Positions 12,540 through 22,639 of a DNA stretch of 64,000 bases are shown here, in pieces. The stretch's first letter is position 1. Every line of letters begins with the position of its first letter. The notes under the pieces were generated by a model. It did no database searches, was not told the origin of the DNA, and saw only the letters and a list, made by a program, of their open reading frames with translations. The stretch comes from Argentina anserina (Eukaryota > Streptophyta > Magnoliopsida > Rosales > Rosaceae). A program made the translations under genes and the position numbers. The stretch is from assembly GCF_933775445.1 (NCBI RefSeq), contig NC_065876.1:20150001-20214000 (forward strand), written 5' to 3'.

Positions 12540-12829
12540 GGAGACTGGTAACGTTGTTGGAGAGCGAAAATATGAGAAACACAACCATAAATGGGATCTT
12601 GGAGCCTGGCCTGAGCCTTATATGAGAGTGTCACTGCAGCTTCACAACGGTCACTCACTGGAAGGTGAGTTAGCAGCTTCGACACATTGCTTGCACCGAA
12701 AACCTTATCGATGGCAGCAAAATGGGTAGAGTCGTTTTCATGGCAGAAATAACGTGCAAAAATACAACCCCTCACACATTTTCTTCTCAAGAACTTGCAG
12801 GCTCCACAAGGCGAACCAGAGCCAGCCAT
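12540..12829 (-). pseudogene. Captured LOB-domain (LBD) transcription-factor fragment fused to RAB
   Basis: ATG at 12829. The start [18 protein letters not shown] begins the LOB domain, with the C-block CX2CX6CX3C intact (residues 8, 11, 18 and 22). The GAS block ([10 protein letters not shown]) and [15 protein letters not shown] are also intact. After the two glutamines, at about codon 93-95, the frame runs into RAB DNA out of frame and ends at 12482. Class I LBD proteins of the LBD16/18/29/30 type regulate organ boundaries and lateral roots. Here the Leu-zipper-like coil and C-terminal part are gone. The junction lies near 12535-12545. It could still yield a chimeric LOB-domain peptide if transcribed from the element. 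Confidence 0.85.
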
Positions 12830-12968
12830 GATTTTGATTAAGATCTCTTAATTAATTAGAGGAGTTTTTTTGTATGGTTTCTGCTCTCTTAGCTGAAGAT
12901 ATTGCCTTTCCATTAATCCTTCTGTTATCTTTAAAGTTGATGCACAGCGGGATCTGACATTCCGTTTT

Positions 12969-13106
12969 TTAAGAGTGTGATTGTGCATGCTCGGGTTTGT
13001 GACTGAACTCATAGTCTAGATGGACAAAGGCACGCTTGATTTCAGGCAGGAGTTCAAGCTTCTCCTGCAATGCTTCGCCTGTGTCATGAGCTTCTTGTAA
13101 GGGCAT
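12969..13106 (-). pseudogene. Captured C-terminus of a metal tolerance protein (CDF family)
   Basis: The minus-strand ORF is 12969-13232, but only the last 45 codons, from [18 protein letters not shown], look like a protein family. They match the cytoplasmic C-terminal domain of plant cation diffusion facilitators of the MTP8-11 manganese group (EAH.IGE.LQ.KLE, ERAFVH.D.E..HKPEH); here the stretch reads [18 protein letters not shown]. The six transmembrane segments are absent. The 5' part of the ORF (13107-13232) is Ser/Pro-rich and unrelated. It has the same orientation as the LBD and RAB fragments and the host element. Confidence 0.75.
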
Positions 13107-13480
13107 GACTACTGGGAGGGAGAGGAAGCTTAACGAGATGAGACTTCTGGGGTGAAGAGAGAGATAAGGAGGAGGAAGATTGAATGAATGAGTCTGCATG
13201 AATATGGCGGGTGTGGTAATTGGCTGATTCAATCATTGATTGATTGAATGTGGTTGTGCTCTTGTGCAACCGGTTTGGTTTATTTTTTTTAAGTCTGACT
13301 TTGACTTTGTTTTTATTGGTTTGATTTTTTTTTACCAGTTTGACTTTGACTTCTTTTTTTTACTTGTATGACTTTGACATTTTTTTGTTGACCTTTTTTT
13401 GTAGGATTTTGACAACAATCTGAGAGTCGCTGTCAATCTAGCCATTTGACTACTACGCGTTGATTTCTGGCGGATTTGAA

Positions 13481-13828
13481 AACGTAAACGACCTAATCGC
13501 TTAACTGCTTTCATTTCATAGACTTGACAGTAGTTAACAAAAACATGTTAGGTTTTACGCATCACATTCACCATGGCGGCTTTCAAGAGTTTGAAGAACG
13601 TAAACGACCTAATCGCTTGACTGCTTTCATTTTATAGACTTGACAGCAATCAACAAAAACGTGTTAGGCTTTACGCATCACATTCACCATGGCGGCTTTC
13701 AAGAGTTTGAAGAACGTAAACGACCTAATCGCTTGACTGCTTTCATTTCATAGACTTGATGGCAGTCAACAAAAGCGTGTTAGGTTTTACGCATCACATT
13801 CACCATCGCGGCTTTCAAGAGTTTTCTT
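13481..13828. repeat. Three tandem 116-bp repeats
   Basis: AACGTAAACGACCTAATCGC starts units at 13481, 13597 and 13713, an exact 116-bp period with few differences. Each unit ends near a GCGGCTTTCAAGAGTTT block. The array is in the 3' untranslated part of the gypsy element, between the captured genes and the integrase. On the plus strand units 2-3 contain a 15-codon mini-ORF (ATGGCGGCTTTC..), probably by chance. Confidence 0.93.
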
Positions 13829-14405
13829 CACGATGCAAGACTTATTGATCTAGAATAGAAGATTTGTAGAACGTCGGAGCAGCTTCAAGTCAAAGAAGAA
13901 GTGCCAAATCCAAGAGATTCCAGAACTGACTGCAACAGAGATTGAAGAGGCAAAGAAGTTAAGAGCCGATTTTGAAGAACGTCGGAGCAGGTTCAAGAGT
14001 TTGACCTGGATGTGACAGCTGACTTGAATGATCAGGATTTGCCCCTCTTTTTTTTAATCAAACCCTTTTTTTTTTGATGTGACTGAACTCTTATATTTTT
14101 TTTGATTTGACTGAACTTAAGATTGTTATTCTCAAGATGCCTATGTATCCTTCTAAAGAATGAATCAAGTCATCACGTAGTTCAAGGGTTTTTTTGGGTG
14201 CCTCGTGCAGTTTAAGCTCATGCAGGCGTGGAACATTTTTTTTGTTTTGTTTTTTTGTGTGTGTGTCTTATGCAGTTTAAGCTCATGCAGACTTGGAGCA
14301 TTTTTGATATTTTTCAAGTATGATACTTCTTCAAGAACTTGCCGTTAATGGACCGATTCTCAAACCGTCTTCGGCAACAATTTTGTAAGCTCCATTAGTG
14401 TATAC
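13829..14405. other. Gypsy region between tandem repeats and integrase
   Basis: T-rich patches and a direct repeat of CAGTTTAAGCTCATGCAG (about 14208 and 14274). No coding signal was found. Confidence 0.5.
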
Positions 14406-15310
14406 TTATCTGACGACGTAAGGACCATCCCACTTTGACTTGAATTTGGGGCCAGTCTTGTGCGTCATAATGATGGGTCTTCGAACAGCAAGAACTAAAT
14501 CATCAACTTGAAATGACCGTGGTCGAACACCTTTGTTGAAGGCGTGTGACATCCGAGCTTGGTAGCATTCCAGGTGTTGTTGTGCATCAAGTCTCTTCTC
14601 GTCCAAAGCTACTAACTCTTGAAGGTTCAACTTGATATTTTCCTCGTTTGTGAGACCTTCTTGCAAAGCGATTCTCAATGACGAGATTTCTTTTTCTAAT
14701 GGTAACACGGCTTTGACACCATAGACGAGAGAATAAGGTGTAGCATTTGTGGCTATCCGATACGTCATTCTATAAGCCCAGAGAGCTTCGCCCAATTTCT
14801 CATACATATCCCTCTGCTTCTTGCTAACAGTTTTCTTCAGAATGTTACAAAGCGTTTTATTAAATGCTTCTGCCAAACCATTTGCTGGAGCGTTATACAT
14901 CGAAGAGAAGTGAAGCCTGAAGTGAAATTTCTTGCTCAACTTTTCTGTTGCGGTATTCGAGAAGTACTTGGCATTGTCTATGATGATGCATCGCGGTATA
15001 CCATAGCGTTGTATAATTCTTCCAGTAATGAAGTCCACAATATTTTCTTTCTTTATTTCTTTGAGTGATATCGCCTCTGCCCTCTTTGAAAAGGAATCCG
15101 TGGCTGCCAGAATGTACATCTGACCAGCCGATGATTTTGGAGTGATGGGTCTGATTGCATCTATTCCCCAGACATCGAACGGGTGCGAAGCAATTGTCGG
15201 ATCTAACAGCTCAGGTGGCTGATGAATAAAGTTGGCATGAAACTGACAAGCTTGGCATTTTTGTGCATACTCCATACAATCCTTGACCATGGCGGGCCAA
15301 TAATACCCTA
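14406..15310 (-). CDS. Gypsy integrase (partial, element-encoded)
   Basis: A continuous 294-codon minus-strand frame. It opens with CQACQFHANFIHQPP, the last two cysteines of the HHCC zinc finger. The catalytic core follows: first Asp in VWGIDAIRPI; the second should be DNG but reads DNAKYFSN; Glu in NGLAEAFNKTL. The C-terminal part runs to KFKSKWDGPYVVR, the GPF/Y-type module. It would insert element cDNA into host DNA. The start is not a real initiation point because it is part of a broken polyprotein; upstream zinc-finger DNA (15317-15660) has changed frame. The Gly-to-Ala next to the second catalytic Asp is unusual. Confidence 0.9.
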
Positions 15311-15660
15311 GTCATCTTACTTGAAAATGTAACTTTGGTCCTGACTGATGTGCTCCACACACTCCAGAATGAACCTCTTCCATGGCTTTGACCGCTTCAT
15401 CTTTTCCCAAGCATCGAAGGAGTACTCCGTCAAATCACCTCCGATATAAAGTTTCTTTCTAGTAGAGGAAGCGCGGTGCTCGCCGCTTGATGCTCCACAT
15501 TTGCTTCGAATCTTCGGGAAGCTTGTTGTACTCAAGATAGTCGATAAAATGATGCCTCCAATCTTCAACATGAATGATGAGAACTGACACTACAGAAAAA
15601 CTGGCACACTGGAGTGAAGGCTTTGTTGTCATGCCCCACCTTCGGAAAATTGGGATGTCC
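15311..15660 (-). pseudogene. Integrase N-terminal / linker, frameshifted
   Basis: Two overlapping frames (15317-15571 and 15459-15662) carry pieces such as LYIGGDLTEYS and YLEYNKLPED. These are typical of the linker between the archaeal-type RNase H and the zinc finger in Tat polyproteins. At least one frameshift lies near 15460-15570. Confidence 0.6.
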
Positions 15661-16193
15661 AAAATTTAGTCTCCAGACAATGCCAAGGTCGCTGCCAAGT
15701 TTGCCAATGCGTCTGCCATTTAATTTTCTTTCCGTGGCACATGTATGAGTGTAACATTATCAAAGCCCTTCAAGAGTTGTGTGGCGAGTTGGAAATAAGG
15801 TACCAAATCTTCCTTCTTGACCTCGTAATTAGTGAGCAGTTGATCAATCACCAACTTCGAGTCCCCATACACTTCGAGATTTTGGATTTCAATTTCTAAC
15901 GTTGTTTGCAATCCCATGATCAACGCTTGGTACTCTGCAACATTGTTGGAGCACAGTTCCCCAAGAGTGAAAGAATATGGCAATATCTGTTTTTGTGGAG
16001 AGACAAAGATAACACCAGCCCCTGCTCTGTCTGCCCTAGATGAGCCATCGAAAAACATCTTCCAAGTATGGAGGATATCTGCAAGGAAGACTTCCTCGTC
16101 CGGGAATTCATCTGATATTTCCCAATCCGCTGGAATAGGGTGGTCTGCCAGGAAGTCGGCCAACGCCTGTCCTTTCACTGCTTTAGCGGGCAC
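15661..16193 (-). pseudogene. Archaeal-type RNase H of the Tat gypsy element
   Basis: A 157-codon frame (15720-16193) contains KMFFDGSSRADRAGAGV (first Asp), NNVAEYQALIMGL (Glu) and VYGDSKLVIDQL (second Asp). The fourth acidic position lies in ADALANLAATLAL, just past an in-frame stop TAA after RKEN, so it is separated. This domain is in addition to the gypsy RNase H at 16287-16535, and defines the Tat lineage. It would degrade RNA in RNA/DNA hybrids. Confidence 0.88.
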
Positions 16194-16286
16194 ATATACA
16201 ATGTCATATTAGTTCAATAATAATGCCCACTTAGCCATGCGCCCGATTAGAACTGGTTTAGATAATATAAACTTAACTGGATCGGC

Positions 16287-16572
16287 TCACGCCGCCAAGT
16301 GCATTGTGTAAGCTTGCATGTAATGCCTCAAATTTTGAACGGCAAAGACGAGTGCAAGACACATCTTCTCTATCGGCGGATAATTTAGCTCAGGTCCAGT
16401 GAGAGTCTGACTTAAGTAGTACAAGGCTTTCTCTTTTTTGGCTTCATTTTCTTGGGCAAGAAGGGCCCCAAGTGATCTATCTTGTGCCGCGATGTAAAGG
16501 ATACGAGGTTTCCCGGCGATAGGTGCACCCAACACCGGAGGATTCGCCAGGTATTTCTTTATGCTCTCAAAG
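16287..16572 (-). pseudogene. Gypsy RNase H, right of the copia insertion site
   Basis: VLGAPIAGKPRILYIAAQD, ALLAQENE and ALYYLSQTLTGPELNYPP are typical of the gypsy RT-linked RNase H. The frame continues across the inserted copia element at 21553. There DKACRNAFESIKKYL can be read only if 16573-21552 plus one CAAAG copy is removed. That shows where the insertion struck. Confidence 0.9.
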
Positions 16573-16854
16573 TATTGTTAGTGCTGTCTACTTAGTGCTA
16601 TTGTTAGTGTTATTGTTAGTGCTATCTTTTCTTAATGCTTACTTAGTGCAGCAGTTTCTTTTCTTAGTGCTATTGTTAGTGCTGTCTTTTCTTAGCTAGT
16701 GCTTACTTAGTGCAGTTTCTTTTCTTAGTGCTGTTTGCTTTGCTAGTCTATATATAGTTGTTTCCATTGTAGCTGCACATAAGATTCAGTTGTAAAAACT
16801 AGAAGTTCAATACATCATTCATATTCAAACTATTTCCTTGTGTTACCTTCTTCA
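16573..16854 (+). repeat. 5' LTR of nested copia
   Basis: 282 bp, starting TATTGTTAGTG and ending CTTCTTCA. Reiterated CTTAGTG / TTGTTAGTG motifs fill the first 160 bp. A TATA candidate (CTATATATAG) is at about 16749-16758. The first three bases TAT depart from the usual TG start, but the target duplication fixes the boundary here. Confidence 0.9.
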
Positions 16855-16866
16855 TGGTATCAGAGC
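16855..16866 (+). promoter_or_regulatory. Primer-binding site, initiator tRNA-Met type
   Basis: TGGTATCAGAGC follows the LTR without a spacer. It is complementary to the 3' end of plant initiator tRNA-Met, the usual copia primer. Confidence 0.93.
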
Positions 16867-16929
16867 AGTGATCCTCATAGGACCTGCTTCTGTTTCTGAT
16901 TTTCATTTCATCTTCATTATCATTTCATC

Positions 16930-17830
16930 ATGGCCGGAGGGGATAAGCTTGCAGGAAACTCTTCATCTGATTCCAAAGATGTCATTGACTCCAACACATC
17001 ATCTCGTCTCACCTCCATCTTGCTCAATGAGTTCAATTCCATTCAATAGGCCAATGCCATGACTTTGGCTATAGGAGGAAGGCAGAGGACAAATTACATT
17101 AATGAGGAAGCAAAGAAGCCCATTACTTCTGATGTTGAGTATGATGCTTGGCTTTCTCAAGATCAACTGGTCAGGTCATGGATCATCAACTCTATGGATG
17201 GAACCAAGGCTGCAATTAATCTTTCAATACTCAGATAGTGCTCTTGACATGTGGAATGCAATCAAGGGCATGTATGGAGATCTAAACAACAGTGCTAGAG
17301 TGTTCCAAATCAAGAGGGAGCTGGCTGATCTTTGACAAGGTAATCTAACCTTCAATGAACATCTTGGCAAATTAACTGCAAAATGGAATGAGCTCGAGAT
17401 CTACATGCCCTTTACCACTGAGAGAGCTATACTTTTGAAGAGACAAGAGGAAGATAAAATATTTGAGCTTCTTGCTAGCCTTGGAGCTGAATATGAGGAT
17501 ATCAAGAGTCATCTTCTCATGTCACCAGAGCTGCCTACTCTTCTCAATGTGAGAACCACCATTCAAAGAGAAGAGACTAGAAGGAAGGTGATGACAAATG
17601 CTGAAGTTGTTGTTGTTGAAAGAGAGGAGAGGGCTACTGATGCTAGAGCTTTTGCTAGCAACAACAGACCATATCGAGGCAGACGCCCAGATCTGAAATG
17701 CACACATTGTGAGAAGATTTGAAGGACTGGAGTAGGTCATGTGAAGGAAACTTGCTAGATTCTTCATCCTGAGTTGAAGAACAAGTTTCATGAAAGCTCG
17801 AGGGGACAGTTTAGACCTGTCTATACTCCT
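16930..17830 (+). pseudogene. Copia gag (nested element)
   Basis: It starts at MAGGDKLAGNSSSDSKD near 16930. A UBN2/gag-like region follows (YDAWLSQDQLVRSWIINSM, then ALDMWNAIKGMYGDLNNS in another frame). A zinc knuckle CTHC..GHVKETC lies near 17697-17755. At least one frameshift and several stops (near 17050, 17235, 17335 and 17720) break it. Gag would form the virus-like particle of the element. Confidence 0.85.
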
Positions 17831-18068
17831 AAGGCTAATCAAGCAAGTTGCAGCTCTTCTAACTCACAAGATCTCAAAAACTTCACTGCAAATCTCATCA
17901 ATCTCATCAATGATATTTGCAGCTTTTATTCAACCGAGACAAGGCAACTGTGACAGTGAGGGGGCTACTGCCATGCTTGGCAAGTTTGCAGACTATCTTG
18001 CTGATTCAAATATTACATGGCAAGAGTAGATATCAGGTATCATTTGTGCAATTTCCACTGCCTTAGAT

Positions 18069-19330
18069 TTGTGCAAGAATAATGACTTTTGGATTGTGGA
18101 TTCTGGTGCATCAGATCATATGTCTAATGATGCATCACATTTAGAAGATTTTCACACTTTCAAATCTCCCTCACATGTGTCAGTTGCAAATGGAAAGAAA
18201 GTTGAAATCTTAAGAAAGGGTAGACTTAAGCTTTTCTCTAATCATAAGTACTCATATGTCATGTTTGTTCCCTCATTCCCATTTAAACTACTCTCAGTTG
18301 GAAAAATCACTCATGTTCTTGATTGTCATGTTTTTTTCTCAACTAATAGTGTTGTGTTTCAGGATCGTATTTCAAAACAGAAGATTGGTGAAGGGTTTTT
18401 CCTAAATGGCCTTTACTACATTTCAGCTTCTTCAAGTTTTCATCAAAGTCTTGCTGCAGATACAAGCCTCATTCCTCTTCCAAATATGTGGCACATGAGA
18501 TTAGCTCACCTTTCATCAAATGTCATGTCATTTTTGTTTCCTAAGTCTTATAAAATCACTCATGAATGTGAGACTTGTCATAAGTCCAAATCTACCAGAT
18601 TGCCTTTTCCTAGTTCTAGTTCAAAAACATCTCGAGCTTTTGAGTTAGTTCACACGGATGTTTGGGGACCTGCAAGGGTAGAGTCTTTTGATGGCTATCG
18701 ATTTTATGTAAATTTTATCGATGATTTTACAAGAACTACGTTTTTGTATCTCCTAAAATCAAAGAGTGAAGTGTTTCAATCTTTCCAAGACTTTCATAAT
18801 CTGGTCAAAAATCATTTTTCTTCAAATATTTGCATATTAAGATCCGACAATGGGACTGAATACACATCCAAAGTCATGCAAAATTACTTAACACAAAGCA
18901 TTCTCCATCAAACAAGTTGTATAGGTACACCTCAACAAAATGGTATTTCAGAAAGAAAAAATTGAGATTTGTTGGAGAAGACTAGAGCTCTTATGCTTCA
19001 TGCTCATGTTCCTAAGAAATACTGGTCTCAAGCAATTCACACAGCTGCATATCTCATTAATTGACTTCCTAGTCGAGTTCTTAACTTCCAATCACCATTT
19101 GAGGTTCTCAAAGGAAGAAAAATAAACATTGATCATCTCAAAGTCTTTGGTTGTGTGTGTTATGTTCACACTCATGCCAAGAATCAAGACAAGCTAGATC
19201 CAAGAGCCATCAAGTGTGTTTTTCTTGGCTACTCCTCATCACATAAGGGATACTAGTGTTATGATTCTCAATCAAGGAAGTTGTTTATCTCCAGAGATGT
19301 GAGATTTGATGAAACACAACCATTCTTTCA
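18069..19330 (+). pseudogene. Copia protease and integrase (nested element)
   Basis: FWIVDSGASDHMSND holds the aspartic protease D-S-G motif. GAG-pre-integrase follows (MWHMRLAHLSS, CETCHKSKSTRLPF), then the integrase core with HTDVWGP, RSDNGTEY and NGISERKN carrying the D, D and E. The frame is open to 18965. After that it needs read-through of stops at about 18964, 19061, 19126 and 19255 before HVFLGYSS-type sequence and the RT. Confidence 0.9.
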
Positions 19331-20789
19331 TGCTAAAGATAATGATCTTCAGGGGGAGCTATTTAAATCTGCAGCTCCTCAGCTAGTTATACCTAGTGAG
19401 GTTCATGTCCCTCACATTGTAGCTCCAAATGATGATCACTGCATTGATCAACCCTCTTCAGCTGTTCATGATGTTGATGAGGTCATTGAGGATGTTGTAG
19501 TTAATCAACCTGAAGATGTTGAACCTGATCCAGTTGCAGTCATTGAGCCTGACGTCGAGAACAATGTTGCAGATCCACTACAAAGAAGGTATCCTAGTCG
19601 AACTAGGAAACCAAATGTGAGATTTGGTTTTGAAACTCCCACTTCTCTACATACTCTTGGTAATATTGCTACTCTAAACAATGTGTCAGCTCCCTATTCA
19701 GTTTTTCTTAACAAGTTGTATGACACCACTGAGCCTCGATCATTTGAAGAGGCCAATCAGTCACCAGTGTGGAGAAAGCCTATACAAGATGAACTTCGAG
19801 CACTCCATGAAAATAATACTTGGAACATTGTTCAATTGCCAAAAGGCCACAAGGTAATTGGAGCCAGATGGATCTACAAAATCAAGTTTCATTCAGATGG
19901 CAGAATTGAGAGACACAAGGCAAGGTTAGTAGCTCGTGGTTTTACTCAAACGTTTGGAGTTGATTATAAGGAAACATTTGCACCAGTTGCTAAAATGAAC
20001 ATTGTTCGTGTATTGTTATCTGTGGCTGTCAATTCTGGTTGGTCATTGTTTCAAATGGATGTTAAGAATGCATTTTTGCATGGAGAATTAGAAGATGTGT
20101 ATATGCGCTTGCCTCCAGGGCATCCTCAAGCAAATGAAGCTGGGGTTGTGTGCAAATTGCATAAGGCTATATATGGTCTTAAACAATCCTCAAGAGCTTG
20201 GTATTCTAAGCTCAGCTATGTGCTTCTTGAATGTGGTTTTAAAAGGAGCATGGCTGATTCATCTATGTTTGTCATAACTGGTACTTTTGGAAGACTCCTT
20301 GTTCTCGTCTATGTGGATGATTTAATTATCACTGATGAAAGTAATGAAGAAATTCAGTCTCTTAAAGGTACCTTGCATACCAAGTTTGCCATTAAAGATC
20401 TTGGTGTACTGAGGTATTTTTTAGGAATTGAAATGGATCAGTCACCCTTTGGCTTGTTTATCAATCAGAGGAAATATATTTTTGAGCTACTGGAAGAAGC
20501 TAACATGAAGGCTAGCAGTTCAACTCATACCCCTCTTCCAAGCAAATTTGATATTGAAGCATCAGGTGATTCTCTCCCTCACATCTCAGAATATCAAAGA
20601 TTGGTTGGTAAACTCATATACCTCACAATTACACGACCAGATATTTCATATGGTGTTAGCTTGGTGAGTCAGTTCATGCATGCTCCTACATCTACACACA
20701 TGCATTTGGTCAAACGAATTCTAAGGTATCTCAAGGGCACAGTGACTAAGGGAGTGTTTATGAAAAATAATGGTCATTTTGTCTTGTAA
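19281..20789 (+). CDS. Copia reverse transcriptase (nested element)
   Basis: A 502-codon open frame. An acidic linker comes first, then the RVT_2 domain from about residue 190. It contains WIYKIKFHSDGRIERHKARLV, the first catalytic Asp in [30 protein letters not shown] and the YVDD box (LVLVYVDDLIIT, about 20305-20340). It ends in RPDISYGVSLVSQFM and RILRYLKGT, just before RNase H, where a stop (TAA at 20787-20789) separates it from 20790-21263. It would copy element RNA into DNA. The catalytic residues are kept. Confidence 0.93.
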   Translation: MFISRDVRFDETQPFFHAKDNDLQGELFKSAAPQLVIPSEVHVPHIVAPNDDHCIDQPSSAVHDVDEVIEDVVVNQPEDVEPDPVAVIEPDVENNVADPLQRRYPSRTRKPNVRFGFETPTSLHTLGNIATLNNVSAPYSVFLNKLYDTTEPRSFEEANQSPVWRKPIQDELRALHENNTWNIVQLPKGHKVIGARWIYKIKFHSDGRIERHKARLVARGFTQTFGVDYKETFAPVAKMNIVRVLLSVAVNSGWSLFQMDVKNAFLHGELEDVYMRLPPGHPQANEAGVVCKLHKAIYGLKQSSRAWYSKLSYVLLECGFKRSMADSSMFVITGTFGRLLVLVYVDDLIITDESNEEIQSLKGTLHTKFAIKDLGVLRYFLGIEMDQSPFGLFINQRKYIFELLEEANMKASSSTHTPLPSKFDIEASGDSLPHISEYQRLVGKLIYLTITRPDISYGVSLVSQFMHAPTSTHMHLVKRILRYLKGTVTKGVFMKNNGHFVL

Positions 20790-21263
20790 GGTTTTTCTGA
20801 CTCTGATTGGGCAGGCAACACTCTTGATCGAAAGTCTACGACTGGTTTCTGCACATTTGTAGGTGGAAACTTAGTCACACGGAAGAGTAAAAAACAGTCA
20901 GTGGTGGCAAGATCAAGTGCAGAAGCTGAGTATAGGGCAATGGCCTCTACTGCATGTGAATTGATATGGCTGAAGGGTCTTCTTCAAGATCTTGGTGTCA
21001 AGTGCAAGAATCCTATCACTTTACATTGTGACAATCAAGTAGCAATGCACATAGCTGCGAATCCTGTCTTTCACGAACGTACCAAGCATTTCAAAGTGGA
21101 TTGTCATTTCATTCGAAATCAAGTCCAAAACAAAATTCTGACCACTTCGTTTGTGCGTTCTTCTGATCAACTGGCCGATGTGTTCACCAAAGTGTTGCCT
21201 ACTGCTCAGTTCCATCGTCTATTGTTCAAGCTTGGTTCGAAAGATTCTCTCGATCCAGCTTGA
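20790..21263 (+). pseudogene. Copia RNase H (nested element), cut off by one stop
   Basis: It continues the RT frame after a single stop. GFSDSDWAGNTLDRKSTTG carries the first Asp. SSAEAEYRAMASTACELIW has the Glu, LHCDNQVAMHIA the next Asp, and FTKVLPTAQFHRLLFKLG is the usual end, with stop at 21261-21263. Confidence 0.92.
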
Positions 21264-21270
21264 GGGAGAG

Positions 21271-21552
21271 TTTTGTTAGTGTTGTCTACTTAGTGATATT
21301 CTTAGTGTTATTGTTAGTGCTATCTTTTCTTAGTGCTTACTTAGTGCAGCAGTTTCTTTTCTTAGTGCTATTGTTAGTGCTGTCTTTTCTTAGCTAGTGC
21401 TTACTTAGTGCAGTTTCTTTTCTTAGTGTTGTTTGCTTTGCTAGTCTATATATAGTTGTTTCCATTGTAGCTGCACATATGATTCAGTTGTAAAAACTAG
21501 AAGTTCAATACATCATTCATATTCAAACTATTTCCTTGTGTTACCTTCTTCA
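21271..21552 (+). repeat. 3' LTR of nested copia
   Basis: 282 bp, the same length as the 5' LTR, with seven substitutions and no indels by eye. The start reads TTTTGTTAG where the 5' LTR has TATTGTTAG. Confidence 0.93.
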
Positions 21553-21557
21553 CAAAG

Positions 21558-22590
21558 GCATTGCGACAAGCTTTATCCCATACAAATGGAACATCTTTCT
21601 TCATGAGTCGACTGAATGGTTGGCAACGGTCCACCAGGTTTGATATGAACCGTTTGATGAAGGTAAGTTGTCCCTGAGGATTTTCAACTCGCGCAAATTT
21701 CTTGGCTCTGGCATTTCCTCGATGACTTTAATTTTGGATTGGTCTACCTCGATTCCTCGGTGTTTCACGATGAATCCAAGAAATTTTCCAGAACTGACGT
21801 CGAAGTCACACTTTAAGGGATTCATTTTTAACTGGTATTCGCGTAACCTGTCGAACACTCTTCGTAGATCTTGCAGGTGAACACTTCTTTTCTTTGTTTT
21901 GACAACCAAATCATCAACATAGCATTCTACATACTTGTGCAGCATGTCACCGAAAATATTCTGCATAGCGCGTTGGTACGTTGCACCGGCATTTTTTTAA
22001 CCCGAATGACATGACCTTATAGCAATAAATTCCTTTGGGAGTTCGAAATGCAGTGAGTTCCTCATCCTCTCAGGCCATCTTTATCTAGTTGTAACCTGAT
22101 AATCTGTCCATGAATGACAAAACCTCATGCCCGGTTGTTGCATCCACCATGAGCTCTATGATTGGCAGAGGGAAATCATCTTTTGGAATGCCTCGTTTAA
22201 ATCACGAAAATATACACAAACGCGGATTTGTCCGTTCTTCTTCTTGACATGAACAATGTTTGCGATCCACTTGGGATACTGAACCTCTCTAATGAAGTAT
22301 GCGGCAATCAACTTATTAACTCCTGCTTCAATTTAAGGAATAAGTTCTGTTCGAAAGCGTCTTTGTGTATGCTTGTACGGCCGAGCCTCTGGTGTTTGAC
22401 AGCAAGTCGATGAACTGCTACCTTTGGATTCAGGCCGGACATTTCTTTGTACGTCCAAGAAAAAACATCTTTGTACTCGAGCAACATATCAAGATATTCT
22501 TTTTCTTCTTTGGAACTTAAAGACGCACTCACAAAAATAGGTCTTGGGTCTTCCTCTGTTCCCAAGTTAATCTCCTTAAGTTCGTCCATA
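21558..22590 (-). pseudogene. Gypsy reverse transcriptase, left of the copia insertion
   Basis: From 22589 leftward: MLLEYKDVFSWTYKEMSGLNP (RT start), KWIANIVHVKKKNGQIRVC, then the catalytic box VECYVDDLVVKTKK at about 21890-21930. GKFLGFIVKHRGIEVDQSKI and WDKACRNAFESIKKYL come last and join the piece at 16572. Stops and small frameshifts occur near 21670-21690, 21970-22020 and 22190-22310. The YVDD is intact. Confidence 0.88.
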
Positions 22591-22597
22591 CTGGCTT

Positions 22598-22630
22598 CCC
22601 CCCCCGCCCCCCCCCCCCCCCCCCCCCCCC
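22598..22630. repeat. Poly-C tract of 33 bases (one G at 22606)
   Basis: 32 of 33 bases are C. On the coding (minus) strand it is a poly-G/Gly-coding run between linker and RT. Length here may be an assembly or sequencing estimate. Confidence 0.95.
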
Positions 22631-22639
22631 GTCTTCACG

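Larger units (their letters stand above)
16573..21552 (+). mobile_element. Ty1/copia element nested in the gypsy element
   Basis: A 4980-bp element with 282-bp LTRs, plus strand, opposite to its host. It has PBS TGGTATCAGAGC directly after the 5' LTR, gag, protease, integrase, RT and RNase H in copia order, and a purine tract (GAGGGAGAG) before the 3' LTR. CAAAG occurs at 16568-16572 and 21553-21557, and removing the element restores the gypsy reading frame. The LTRs differ at seven positions by eye. Coding is broken by several stops, so it is now non-autonomous. Confidence 0.95.
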
